From the NCBI RefSeq assembly GCF_004216475.1, contig NZ_CP022303.1, forward strand, positions 310,001 to 374,000: a stretch of DNA of 64,000 nucleotides, given 5' to 3'. Positions 18,038-26,479 of this stretch are shown here, in pieces. Numbering within the stretch: position 1 is the stretch's first letter; every line of letters starts with the position of its first letter. Made by a program: the position numbers and the translations under genes. The notes under the pieces are model-generated. The model saw only the letters and a program-made list of their open reading frames with translations, was not told the DNA's origin and ran no database searches. The DNA comes from Thalassococcus sp. S3. Lineage in GTDB: Bacteria > Pseudomonadota > Alphaproteobacteria > Rhodobacterales > Rhodobacteraceae.

Positions 18038-18891
18038 GCCTCGTCCTCCACCGTATTGCGTAGGATGCCGATCCCCTCGGCCTCCACCTCCACCACGTCA
18101 CCGGGTTTAAGGAATTGCGGCGGGTCCAGCCGCGCGCCCGCGCCGGTGGGGGTGCCGGTGACGATGATGTCGCCGGGCACCAAGGTGGTGAAGGTCGAGA
18201 TATAGGCGATCTGCCGCGCCACGGGAAAGATCATCCGACTGGTGCGGTCGTCCTGCCGCACCTCTCCGTTCACGCGGGTGGTCAGGCGTACATCGGTGAT
18301 TTGCGCAGCATGGGTAAAGGGCACCAGCCACGGCCCCATCGCACCGCTGCGGTCGAAATTCTTGCCCTGCGTGACGTTGAATTTCGCGTGCCGGACCCAG
18401 TCGCGCAGCGTGCCCTCGTTACAGAGCGTCAGCCCCGCGATGTGGTCCAGCGCCTCGGCCTCCGGGATGTGCCGCCCGCCCTTGCCGATCACCACGGCGA
18501 TCTCGCCCTCGTAGTCCAGCTTGTCGGACGCGCGCGGCCGGATCAGCGGCTGATCATGGGCCGTGAACGAGCGTGGGAAGCGGATGAAGAGAGACGGGTT
18601 CGGCGGTGCCTCCTGCCCGTCCTTGTACTCGGCATTGCGGTCGGGGAAGTTCACGCCGACGCAGATGATCTTCTCCGGGTTCGGGATCGGGATCGTACGA
18701 AATGTCGTACGAACCTCCCAAGTCTTTGCCTGCCCCACGGCCAGCGCCAGCTCATGCAGGCCATCCGCCGTAATCGCATCCCGCAGGGTCGGCCAGTGCG
18801 GAAAGTGGGGCGAGAGCGGGACGAGCCCACCTTCCGTCTCGGCCCCGTAGAACGCCTCGTCGCCGATGCGGTAGCTGACGAACCGGATCAA
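18034..18891 (-). CDS. hpaG: Fumarylacetoacetate hydrolase family protein, likely HpaG
   Basis: A 285-residue single-domain FAH-fold enzyme. The core has NPEKIICVGVNFPDRNAEY, the metal ligands in KLDYEGEIAVVIGKGG and VPGDIIVTGTPTGAG. In this setting it should decarboxylate 5-carboxymethyl-2-oxo-hex-3-ene-1,6-dioate. E. coli HpaG is a fused two-domain protein about twice as long; here one domain does the decarboxylase step while hpaF supplies the isomerase. It overlaps both neighbours by 4 bp. Another FAH activity is possible, but position and partners favour this one. Confidence 0.8.
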   Translation of the reverse strand: MIRFVSYRIGDEAFYGAETEGGLVPLSPHFPHWPTLRDAITADGLHELALAVGQAKTWEVRTTFRTIPIPNPEKIICVGVNFPDRNAEYKDGQEAPPNPSLFIRFPRSFTAHDQPLIRPRASDKLDYEGEIAVVIGKGGRHIPEAEALDHIAGLTLCNEGTLRDWVRHAKFNVTQGKNFDRSGAMGPWLVPFTHAAQITDVRLTTRVNGEVRQDDRTSRMIFPVARQIAYISTFTTLVPGDIIVTGTPTGAGARLDPPQFLKPGDVVEVEAEGIGILRNTVEDEA

Positions 18892-20309
18892 AGCAGCGCC
18901 CCTGCAATCTCGGTGATCACGTCATAAGCCATGCGCACATCCTCCTCCGTCGTCTCGAACTGCCCCGCCTGAAACCGGATCACCAGCGCACCATCCACGC
19001 GGGTTTGTGTCAGGTAAATGCGGCCATCGTCGTTGATCGCATCGACCAGCCGCTGGTTCAGCGCGTCGCCTGTCCCCGCAGGGACACCACCGTGCGGTGC
19101 ATAGCGAAAGGTAAAGAGAGACCACATGGGCGGGGTCACGATCTCGAAATCGGGATGGGCGGCGAGACGGTCATGCAGGTCCCGAGACCAGGCAATGTGA
19201 TCGCGCAGGCGGGTGCGAAGCCCCTCCAGCCCATAGGTTCGCAGGACGAACCAGATCTTGAGCGCGCGGAAGCGGCGGCCCAGGGCGATGGACCATTCGG
19301 AATAGTTGATGATCCCGTCTTTTCCATGTGTTTTCAGATACTCAGGCTGGATGGCGAGGGTTTTGACAAGGGTCGACGGGTCTCTGAGAAAATGGGCAGA
19401 GCAGTCGAATTGTACGCCCAGCCACTTATGCGGATTGAAAACGATGCTATTGGCCCGATGCGTGCCGGTCCAGTAATGCCGGAATTCCGGACAGATCATC
19501 GCAGAGCCGGCCCAGGCGGCATCGACATGAGTGTAAAGCCCTTCGGCTTCGGCCACATCCATGCAGGCCTCGATGGGGTCAGTGGCCCCTGTCCCCGTGG
19601 CGCCGACGCTGAGGATCAGGCCCGCGGGCAGGTGACCCGCCGCGCGGTCTGCGGCGATGGCGGCGCGCAGCGCGTCCGGATCCATGCCGCGCCAGTCGCC
19701 CGCGATGGGGATGCGAACAAGGTTCTCCTGTCCGATCCCGGCGATCCAGATGGCACGGTCGATGGAGGTGTGGACCTCGGGCGAGCAATAGATGCGCAGC
19801 CGTTTCTGACCGGAAAGTCCATGGCTGTTGCCCGTCCAGTCGAGTGCCTTTTCCCGCATGGTCAGCACGGCGGCAAGGGTGGCCGACGACGCGGTGTCCT
19901 GAATGACGCCCTGAAATTCACTTGGCAGATCAAGGGATTGGCGCAGCCAGTCCATCATCCGCGTCTCCATCTCTGTGGCAGCCGGAGAGGTCTGCCAGAG
20001 CATGCATTGCGGCGCGATGATGGAGGCGAGGTATTCGGCAAGGACCGATGCGGGCGCGGCGTTGGAGTTGAAATAGGCGAAAAAGCGGGGGTGCTGCCAA
20101 TGGGTCAGACCCGGCATCACGATCCGCTCGAAATCCTCCATGATGGCGGTCATATCCTGCCCGTCTTCAGGCGGGCTTTCCGGCAATTGCGCCAGCATCT
20201 CTCCGGGTTCCACCTGAGCCCGCACGGGGCGGTCGGATTTGGTGCGGTGATAGTCGGCACCCCAAGTGGAGAGCCTCTTGCCCCAGCTTTCGAAGTCGTC
20301 CCAATTCAT
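18888..20309 (-). CDS. Aromatic-L-amino-acid decarboxylase family protein
   Basis: A 473-residue group II PLP decarboxylase. Landmarks are the HWQHPRFFAYFNSNAAPASVL substrate region (about 70-90), VDAAWAGSA with the cofactor aspartate (Asp263) and the Schiff-base lysine Lys295 in FNPHKWLG. The family decarboxylates tyrosine, DOPA, tryptophan or phenylalanine. It sits inside the hpa operon, 4 bp overlapping hpaG and 79 bp after hpaD. Neighbours suggest tyrosine or DOPA to tyramine or dopamine, whose oxidation would give 4-hydroxyphenylacetate or homoprotocatechuate; an amine oxidase for that step is not in view. Substrate is inferred only. Confidence 0.88.
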   Translation of the reverse strand: MNWDDFESWGKRLSTWGADYHRTKSDRPVRAQVEPGEMLAQLPESPPEDGQDMTAIMEDFERIVMPGLTHWQHPRFFAYFNSNAAPASVLAEYLASIIAPQCMLWQTSPAATEMETRMMDWLRQSLDLPSEFQGVIQDTASSATLAAVLTMREKALDWTGNSHGLSGQKRLRIYCSPEVHTSIDRAIWIAGIGQENLVRIPIAGDWRGMDPDALRAAIAADRAAGHLPAGLILSVGATGTGATDPIEACMDVAEAEGLYTHVDAAWAGSAMICPEFRHYWTGTHRANSIVFNPHKWLGVQFDCSAHFLRDPSTLVKTLAIQPEYLKTHGKDGIINYSEWSIALGRRFRALKIWFVLRTYGLEGLRTRLRDHIAWSRDLHDRLAAHPDFEIVTPPMWSLFTFRYAPHGGVPAGTGDALNQRLVDAINDDGRIYLTQTRVDGALVIRFQAGQFETTEEDVRMAYDVITEIAGALL

Positions 20310-20388
20310 AATGCGATCCTTGACCTACTGGCCCTTATGGTGCGCGGCTGACAAAGAGGTGCGGTTTTCTGCCGTTCAATTGTAAGCA

Positions 20389-21369
20389 TCACGGGGCTAC
20401 GATGGGTTGAGCCTTCAAGGCAGGCTCTTGCGGTGTGATGTCTTCGAACACGCTGCCTTCCTCAAACCAGCTTTTCGGCGCGGGGGCGCCCCAGAGGGTC
20501 TGGCGTTGCGGGTCGGTGAGGCTCCAGCGGATGGGTTCGAGGTCGGGATCGACGGTCTGGTAATCGGAGCAGTAGATCTCGATCCGGTGGCCGTCGGGGT
20601 CGCGGACATAGAGGAAAAAGGCGTTGGAAATGCCATGCCGTCCCGGGCCGCGCTCGATATTGGCGACGTACCCGGTCGTCGCCATTAGATCGAGCAGGTC
20701 GATGATGTTGAGCGGCGTGGGCACCCAGAAGGCACTGTGATGCAGGCGCGGGCCGCGTCCGTTGGTGAAGGCCACGTCATGCACGCCCCCCTTGCGGTGC
20801 ATCCACGCGGCCCATAGGCGGCCGGTTTCGTCATCTTCGGTATACTCGGTCGTGCGGAAGCCCATGTCGTTGTAGAAAGCGACTGTCTCGTCCACATCGG
20901 CGCTGAACATGTTGAAATGGTCGATGCGCAGGGGTTTGACGCCGTTGTAATGCCGGTAGGTCTGGTGGAGGGAGGGGAGCCGGTCCATCCGAACGTAGAA
21001 TTCAAGCGGGATGCCCCACGGGTCCCGGGTGCGCAAGGTCGGGCCCATGAACGGTTTTTCGATCCATACGGTGGGCAGGCCCTTGGATTTGAAGAAGGTT
21101 TCCGCCTGGTCGAGGTCGGGTTCATCATAGAGTTTGAAACCGAGAACGCCGACATCGGCCCGATTGGCCTGGGTCAGGGAGATGCAGTGATGGCCCCGCT
21201 CTTCCATGGCGCGCAGATATAGGCTTGTGTCGGTCTCATTGGTGACCTGCAGGCCCAGCGTGTCGACATAGAAGGCGCGGGAGGCTGCAAGGTCGGTGAC
21301 ACGGTAGTCGACGTGGCTGAGCCGGACGATGTTGAAGGGCGGGTAGAGGTTGGGCGCGGGGACGGGCAT
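20389..21369 (-). CDS. hpaD: 3,4-dihydroxyphenylacetate 2,3-dioxygenase
   Basis: A 326-residue extradiol ring-cleavage dioxygenase of the vicinal oxygen chelate type. It opens homoprotocatechuate to 5-carboxymethyl-2-hydroxymuconate semialdehyde. Two VOC modules are visible (LSHVDYRVTDLAASRAFYV and DHFNMFSADVDETVAFY). Metal ligands fit the 2-His-1-Glu site: His151 in IDHFNMF, His210 in RLHHSAF and Glu264 in HRIEIYCSDY. Spacing matches the Brevibacterium enzyme. It is unlike the LigB-type HpaD of E. coli. A 135-bp gap with repeats separates it from hpaE. Confidence 0.92.
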   Translation of the reverse strand: MPVPAPNLYPPFNIVRLSHVDYRVTDLAASRAFYVDTLGLQVTNETDTSLYLRAMEERGHHCISLTQANRADVGVLGFKLYDEPDLDQAETFFKSKGLPTVWIEKPFMGPTLRTRDPWGIPLEFYVRMDRLPSLHQTYRHYNGVKPLRIDHFNMFSADVDETVAFYNDMGFRTTEYTEDDETGRLWAAWMHRKGGVHDVAFTNGRGPRLHHSAFWVPTPLNIIDLLDLMATTGYVANIERGPGRHGISNAFFLYVRDPDGHRIEIYCSDYQTVDPDLEPIRWSLTDPQRQTLWGAPAPKSWFEEGSVFEDITPQEPALKAQPIVAP

Positions 21370-21419
21370 GTCCGGGTCCTGTCAAATTGAGCGCGTGCCG
21401 CGCGTGTCTTTTGTTCATT

Positions 21420-21471
21420 GGGGGCTGTCTGCCCCCAAACCCCAGTTCCTTTATGGGGGCCTTCTGCCCCC
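21420..21471. repeat. Two tandem GGGGGC hairpins
   Basis: GGGGGC/GCCCCC stems with 5-base loops occur twice, 35 bp apart (21420-21436 and 21455-21471). Each is followed by AAACCCC. They sit in the hpaE-hpaD gap and could slow or stop transcription or protect mRNA ends. Confidence 0.6.
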
Positions 21472-21481
21472 AAACCCCCGA

Positions 21482-21504
21482 GAGTTTATTCGGCAAGATG
21501 AAGA
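21482..21504 (+). repeat. Dispersed 23-bp repeat, copy 1
   Basis: A 23-bp sequence beginning GAGTTTATTCGGC that recurs with 22 of 23 bases identical at 33630-33652. It abuts the stop of hpaE. Similar short motifs are familiar from Rhodobacteraceae intergenic regions; function unknown. Confidence 0.65.
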
Positions 21505-23019
21505 TCAGCCCTGGCCGAGTTTGGGGATCTTGTGCGGGCCGGTGGCGAAACCGATGTGTTTTTGCTCCATGTAGAACTCAAAGGACCAGTCCCCGCCGTC
21601 GCGCCCGATGCCGGAGGCTTTGACGCCGCCGAACGGGGTGGGCAGGTGGCGGACATTTTCCGAATTTACCCAGATCATGCCCGCTTCGATCCGGTCTGTC
21701 ACCCGCAAGGCGCGGGTCAGGTCATTGGTCCAGACATAGGCTGTGAGACCATAGGCGGTGTCGTTGGCGATGCGGATGGCGTCCTCTTCGGTGTCGAACG
21801 GGATGGCGGTGAGGACGGGGCCGAAGATCTCGTCCCGGGCGATGGCCATATCGTTGGTGGCTTTCGTGAAGAGGGTGGGCGCCACATAGTGCCCCGGACC
21901 TTCCGGAACGGTGCCACCCGCGGCGATGGCGGCGCCTTCGCGGCGGGCGGTGTCGAAGTAGCCCGCGACCTTGGAGAGGTGCGTGGCGTGGATCAGGGGG
22001 CCGATTTCGGTGGCGGGGTCCAGAGGGTGGCCGACCTTGAGGTTTTCGACACGGGCCGTGAGTTTGGCGAGGAAATCGTCGGCGATTGACGATTGCACGA
22101 GCAAACGGGACGAGGATGTGCAGCGTTCGCCGTTCAGCGAGTAGATCATGAAGATCGCGGCATCGAGCGCGCGGTCGAGATCGGCGTCGTCGAAGACCAG
22201 AACCGGGTTTTTGCCGCCCAGTTCGAAATGGACGCGCTTGAGGGTGTCGGCGCCCTGGCGCATGATCGCGCTGCCGGTTTTACTTTCACCGACAAACGCG
22301 ATGGCGCGGATGTCGGGATGTTCGGTGAGCGCGCGCCCGGCCTCCTCCCCCAGACCTTGGACGACATTGAGCACGCCGGGGGGCAGACCGGCCGCTTCGC
22401 AAATCTCGACCAGCAGACTGGCTGTCAGCGGGGAGAATTCCGCGGGTTTGTGAACGACAGTGCACCCGGCGGCAAGGGCCGGGGCAATCTTCCAGGTGGA
22501 CAGCATGAACGGCGTGTTCCAGGGCGTGATCACGCCGACGGGGCCGATTGGGACACGCGTGGTGACATTCATCAATGTGGGCGAAGGGAGAGCGTGCCCG
22601 TCGCGGGCGGCAGGGGCCCGATCGGCGAAGAAACGGAAGTTTTCGGCGCCTCGCAGGGCAGCCTTTGCCATGAAACGGATCGGCTGGCCGGTATCCCAGC
22701 TTTCGAGCACCGCTATGTCGTCTGCGCGTGCTTCGATCGCGTCGGCAATCTGGTGAAGAACGGCCTTGCGGGAGGCTCCCTCGAGGTTGCGCCAGTCCGG
22801 GAAGGCCGCCTTTGCCGCGCGTGCAGCGGCATCAATTTCGTCTTCGCCCGAACGTGCGACGGCACAGATTTCGGTTTCGTCCACCGGAGAAGTATTCGTG
22901 AAATGCGTGCCCGACGTCGCCTGAGATCGCTGCCCGGCGATGTGGTTGCCAACGCCACTTTCCCGGAACTGCCGGAGCAATGGCGCAAGACGATCGAGGT
23001 TAGCGGTCAGATCCGTCAT
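21505..23019 (-). CDS. hpaE: 5-carboxymethyl-2-hydroxymuconate semialdehyde dehydrogenase
   Basis: A 504-residue NAD-dependent aldehyde dehydrogenase that oxidises the HpaD product to 5-carboxymethyl-2-hydroxymuconate. The fold is complete: VGVITPWNTPFM cofactor strand, Glu266 in FELGGKNPVLVF and the catalytic Cys300 in NGERCTSSSR. About 20 extra N-terminal residues precede the core, as in other HpaE-like proteins. Its start overlaps the hpaF stop by 4 bp. Confidence 0.92.
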   Translation of the reverse strand: MTDLTANLDRLAPLLRQFRESGVGNHIAGQRSQATSGTHFTNTSPVDETEICAVARSGEDEIDAAARAAKAAFPDWRNLEGASRKAVLHQIADAIEARADDIAVLESWDTGQPIRFMAKAALRGAENFRFFADRAPAARDGHALPSPTLMNVTTRVPIGPVGVITPWNTPFMLSTWKIAPALAAGCTVVHKPAEFSPLTASLLVEICEAAGLPPGVLNVVQGLGEEAGRALTEHPDIRAIAFVGESKTGSAIMRQGADTLKRVHFELGGKNPVLVFDDADLDRALDAAIFMIYSLNGERCTSSSRLLVQSSIADDFLAKLTARVENLKVGHPLDPATEIGPLIHATHLSKVAGYFDTARREGAAIAAGGTVPEGPGHYVAPTLFTKATNDMAIARDEIFGPVLTAIPFDTEEDAIRIANDTAYGLTAYVWTNDLTRALRVTDRIEAGMIWVNSENVRHLPTPFGGVKASGIGRDGGDWSFEFYMEQKHIGFATGPHKIPKLGQG

Positions 23020-23399
23020 GTTTCGATATGGTCCCGGATTGTGCTGGTTTTGGGCGAAAGCTTGTCGTCGATTTCGCGCAGTTCCAGGGAGAGCGCGACG
23101 GAAAACTCATTCAGGACAGGCGTCATAAAGGCCCGGGCCGCATCGAAAAGCGCTGTGGCGGCGGCCTGACGGGTTTCAAGGTCCCGACCTTCGCGCAGGC
23201 GGACGCAGATGTCGATATATCCATGTGTCTCCGCGCCATCCGCAATGGAAACATGATCGACCCTGAGGGCGCGCACCCGGATACCCGGCATGGGAAACAC
23301 TCCGGTCGCGATGGCGGCTTTTCGCAGACAGTCACAGAGCGCACGGATATCCGCGCGCTCTTCCATGTTGGGTGAATAGTCCAGCGTTATATGTGGCAC
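23016..23399 (-). CDS. hpaF: 5-carboxymethyl-2-hydroxymuconate delta-isomerase
   Basis: A 127-residue tautomerase-superfamily isomerase acting between HpaE and HpaG. The start is GTG at 23399, right after GGAGGGTTC, which gives the family N-terminus with the catalytic proline directly after the initiator (VPHITLDYSPN, Pro2). Upstream in-frame starts would bury that proline and were rejected. It is the first gene of the hpa operon, divergent from hpaR. Confidence 0.9.
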   Translation of the reverse strand: MPHITLDYSPNMEERADIRALCDCLRKAAIATGVFPMPGIRVRALRVDHVSIADGAETHGYIDICVRLREGRDLETRQAAATALFDAARAFMTPVLNEFSVALSLELREIDDKLSPKTSTIRDHIET

Positions 23400-23414
23400 G
23401 AACCCTCCATATAT

Positions 23415-23459
23415 TAACATGTTTAGTAAATTTTGCCACACATGTCAAGTAAAGCATGT
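23415..23459. promoter_or_regulatory. Candidate HpaR operators
   Basis: The AT-rich hpaF-hpaR gap holds AACATGTT (23416-23423), a perfect 8-bp palindrome, and two more CATGT elements at 23441 and 23455. A MarR-type dimer could bind these and repress both directions. Inferred from position and symmetry. Confidence 0.5.
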
Positions 23460-23516
23460 CCGGGCTTGACAGGAAGGTGCATTGCGTCGGGGCGGTTTGA
23501 TCGGCAAAACTCTACC

Positions 23517-23969
23517 ATGTCCACACAAAAGCCCCTGCCGTCCACATCTCGGTCCTTGCCGATTGCGCTTTTGCGCGCGCGTGAACGGGTGATGGGGCCG
23601 ATCCGGATGATGTTGACGGATGTCGGGATCACCGAGCAGCAATGGCGTGTATTGCGTGTGCTTGAGGAAACCGGTCCGCTGGACCCGACCCGTATCTCGG
23701 AAAAGGCGTGTTTATTGCTGCCGAGCCTGACGCGCATCCTTCAGAAGCTTGAAGAGAAGGAACTGATCCTGCGCAGCCGGGATCAGACCGACCGTCGGCG
23801 TCAGGTGATTTGCATTACAGAAGCGGGAGAGGCGCTGATCGAGGCAAATCTGTCCACAAGCATCGCGTTGACCGAACGGTTGCGCCGCGAAATGGGGCAG
23901 GATCGGTACGAAGCGCTTTTGGATCTGTTGAACGATCTGTCGAACCTGGATCTTGATGGGATGCCTTGA
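23517..23969 (+). CDS. hpaR: Homoprotocatechuate operon regulator, MarR family
   Basis: A 150-residue MarR-family repressor. The winged helix is MLTDVGITEQQWRVLRVLEE, then ARISEKACLLLPSLTRILQKL-like recognition sequence and the wing DRRRQVICIT. The N-terminal RSLPIALLRARERVM matches HpaR. The ATG at 23517 was preferred over a start 28 codons upstream, which would cover the presumed operators. In known systems HpaR is released by 4-hydroxyphenylacetate or homoprotocatechuate. It is divergent from hpaF. Confidence 0.88.
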   Translation: MSTQKPLPSTSRSLPIALLRARERVMGPIRMMLTDVGITEQQWRVLRVLEETGPLDPTRISEKACLLLPSLTRILQKLEEKELILRSRDQTDRRRQVICITEAGEALIEANLSTSIALTERLRREMGQDRYEALLDLLNDLSNLDLDGMP

Positions 23970-24096
23970 TTCGGTGTCCGCGCGGAAATTAGGCAAGAAT
24001 TGCATTGATCGCCCAAAGAATGGGCATACCAATTGCTGATATCTGTGCATTCATATGGTTTTTGCCAAAACTCGCTGCCCTGTTAAGGTTTCACCT

Positions 24097-25533
24097 ATGA
24101 CAAATATCCCCGCCTTTTTTAACGAAATGTATGGCAGGCCGGATGCCGATGATGTGCCGCGACCGCCATACCAAGAATATTGCACATGGTTTTCCGGCGA
24201 AGATGTGAGCCGGTTGCGCCGCAAGTCGACCGAGGCCGAGGCCTTGTTTCGGCTGACCGGCATTACGTTCAACGTCTACGGTATGGACGAGGCGACTGAG
24301 CGGCTGATCCCCTTTGACCTTGTCCCGCGTATTCTGACGGCAAAGGAATGGACGCTTTTATCCCGCGGGATCGAACAGCGGGTTCGGGCGATCAACTCGT
24401 TCCTGCACGACATCTATCATCGACAGGAGATCGTGCGCGCGGGGCGGATCCCGGCAGAGATGATCGCGCAGAACGAGGCGTTCCTGCCGCAGATGATTGG
24501 CGTCGCGCCGCCGGGCAACATCTACACCCATATCGTGGGGACGGACCTCGTACGGACGGGGGAGAATGAGTTTTACGTTCTGGAGGACAATGCGCGCACC
24601 CCCTCGGGCGTCAGCTATATGTTGGAGAACCGGGAGACCATGCTGCACATGTTTCCCGAACTGTTCAGCCGGGTGAAGGTGCGTCCGGTCAGCCAGTACC
24701 CCCGAAGCTTGCGCCGGTCACTGACGGCCTGTCTGCCGCCCTGTTGCGACGGGGCGCCCACGCTTGCCGTGCTCACGCCAGGGATCCACAACTCCGCCTA
24801 TTACGAACACGCGTTTCTGGCCGATCAGATGGGTGTCGAATTGGTGGAGGGGCATGATCTACGTGTGGTGGATGGCCGTGTCGCGATGCGGACCACACAA
24901 GGTTACAAGTCGATCGATGTCCTTTATCGCCGCGTGGATGATGACTTCCTGGATCCGATGAACTTCGATCCGGGGTCGATGCTGGGTGTTCCGGGTATTC
25001 TGGACGTGTATCGGGCGGGCGGGATCACCATCGCCAACGCGCCGGGAACGGGTATCGCCGACGACAAAGCAATCTATTCCTACATGCCGGACATCGTGGA
25101 ATTCTACACAGGCGAGACGGCGATCCTTAAAAACGTGCCCACCTGGCGGTGTTCCGAGAAAGAGGCACTGTCCTACGTGCTGGACAATCTCAGCGACCTA
25201 GTCGTGAAGGAGGTGCACGGATCGGGCGGTTACGGCATGCTGGTCGGACCGGCGGCCAGCAAAAAGGAACTGGCCGCCTTCCGAGCCAAGCTGCAATCGA
25301 AGCCCGCCAATTACATCGCACAGCCGACGCTTAGCCTTTCCACGGTTCCCATTCTGACCAAGGCGGGGCTGGCACCGCGCCATGTCGACCTGCGACCCTT
25401 TGCTTTGGCGTCTCCCAAGGGGGTGGAGATCATTCCAGGTGGGCTGACGCGGGTGGCGCTTAAGAAGGGCTCGTTGGTGGTGAATTCCAGCCAGGGCGGC
25501 GGGACGAAAGACACCTGGGTGCTGGAGGACTGA
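24097..25533 (+). CDS. Circularly permuted ATP-grasp protein of the Anbu cluster
   Basis: A 478-residue circularly permuted ATP-grasp protein (family seen as DUF404/407). It has the characteristic ENEFYVLEDNARTPSGVSYMLENR near residue 165 and KEVHGSGGYGMLVGP near 380, both nucleotide-site regions. Such enzymes are predicted to form amide bonds between a carboxylate and an amine, but the substrate is unknown. The ATG at 24097 fits the family N-terminus; an in-frame start 14 codons up has no better site. It is followed 4 bp later by the alpha-E gene and forms the first gene of a four-gene unit. Confidence 0.88.
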   Translation: MTNIPAFFNEMYGRPDADDVPRPPYQEYCTWFSGEDVSRLRRKSTEAEALFRLTGITFNVYGMDEATERLIPFDLVPRILTAKEWTLLSRGIEQRVRAINSFLHDIYHRQEIVRAGRIPAEMIAQNEAFLPQMIGVAPPGNIYTHIVGTDLVRTGENEFYVLEDNARTPSGVSYMLENRETMLHMFPELFSRVKVRPVSQYPRSLRRSLTACLPPCCDGAPTLAVLTPGIHNSAYYEHAFLADQMGVELVEGHDLRVVDGRVAMRTTQGYKSIDVLYRRVDDDFLDPMNFDPGSMLGVPGILDVYRAGGITIANAPGTGIADDKAIYSYMPDIVEFYTGETAILKNVPTWRCSEKEALSYVLDNLSDLVVKEVHGSGGYGMLVGPAASKKELAAFRAKLQSKPANYIAQPTLSLSTVPILTKAGLAPRHVDLRPFALASPKGVEIIPGGLTRVALKKGSLVVNSSQGGGTKDTWVLED

Positions 25534-25537
25534 CGCG

Positions 25538-26479
25538 ATGCTGGGCAAGACAGCGGGCGGCGTCTTCTGGATGCTGCGCTATATGGAGCGGACGGAAAAC
25601 ACCGCGCGGATGATCGATGCGGGGCTGAGGATCTCTCTGACCCGGTCGAGTGCGGCGGAGAGCGAGTGGACCTCGATCCTCACGGCGACGGGCCTTTGGG
25701 CGGCCTATAAGGAAAAGAATGACGTGGTCGAAGGCGGGCGCGTCATCAACTTCTTGCTCCGTGACAAGAGCAATCCCGGCAGCGTGATGTCGGCGGTGGA
25801 GGCGGCGCGGACCAATGCAAGGCTGGTGCGCACGGCGCTGACGCGCGAGGTCTGGGAGGCGGTGAACGAGTGCTGGATGGTGCTCAAGGATCTTCTGGCC
25901 CGGCCTGTCCGGCAACAGGATCTGCCGGTGATCCTGCAAACGGTACGGCAACGGGCGGCCTATGTGCGCGGCTCGCTGCACGGGACAATGGTGCGCAACG
26001 ACATCTATGATTTCGCGCGGATGGGGACGTTTTTCGAACGCGCGGACAACGCCGCGCGCGTGCTGGATGTGAAATACTATATCCTGCTGCCGTCGATCAT
26101 GCATGTGGGCACGGCGAGCGACAATGTGCAGTGGGAAACCATTCTGCGCGCGACCTCGTCCACCCGCGCCTATCAGACGCTGCACGAGGGGGAGTTCGAT
26201 CCGCGCAAGATCGCGCGGTTTCTGATCCTCGACCGCCGCTCGCCCCGGTCGCTTGCCTTTTGCTATGGAAAGATCGCGGACAATCTGGGGTATCTGGCCG
26301 AGGATTACGGGGAACGGTTGCCGTGCCACCGGCTGGTGGATCAGATCTGCAATCGGTTTCGGACATCCTCGATCGATCAGATCTTTGAATATGGCCTGCA
26401 TGAATTTGTCACGGAATTCCTGATCGACAGTCAGGCGCTGGGGCGGCAGATTGAAATAGACTACAGGTTTTACGAGTGA
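25538..26479 (+). CDS. Alpha-E domain protein
   Basis: A 313-residue protein filled by the helical alpha-E domain (DUF403). The opening LGKTAGGVFWMLRYMERTENTARMIDAG is characteristic, as are GTMVRNDIYDFARMGTFFERADNAARVLD and the histidine in HRLVDQI. The biochemical role is unknown. It is always found with the ATP-grasp and transglutaminase-like partners flanking it here. The stop overlaps the GTG start option of the next gene by 4 bp. Confidence 0.9.
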   Translation: MLGKTAGGVFWMLRYMERTENTARMIDAGLRISLTRSSAAESEWTSILTATGLWAAYKEKNDVVEGGRVINFLLRDKSNPGSVMSAVEAARTNARLVRTALTREVWEAVNECWMVLKDLLARPVRQQDLPVILQTVRQRAAYVRGSLHGTMVRNDIYDFARMGTFFERADNAARVLDVKYYILLPSIMHVGTASDNVQWETILRATSSTRAYQTLHEGEFDPRKIARFLILDRRSPRSLAFCYGKIADNLGYLAEDYGERLPCHRLVDQICNRFRTSSIDQIFEYGLHEFVTEFLIDSQALGRQIEIDYRFYE

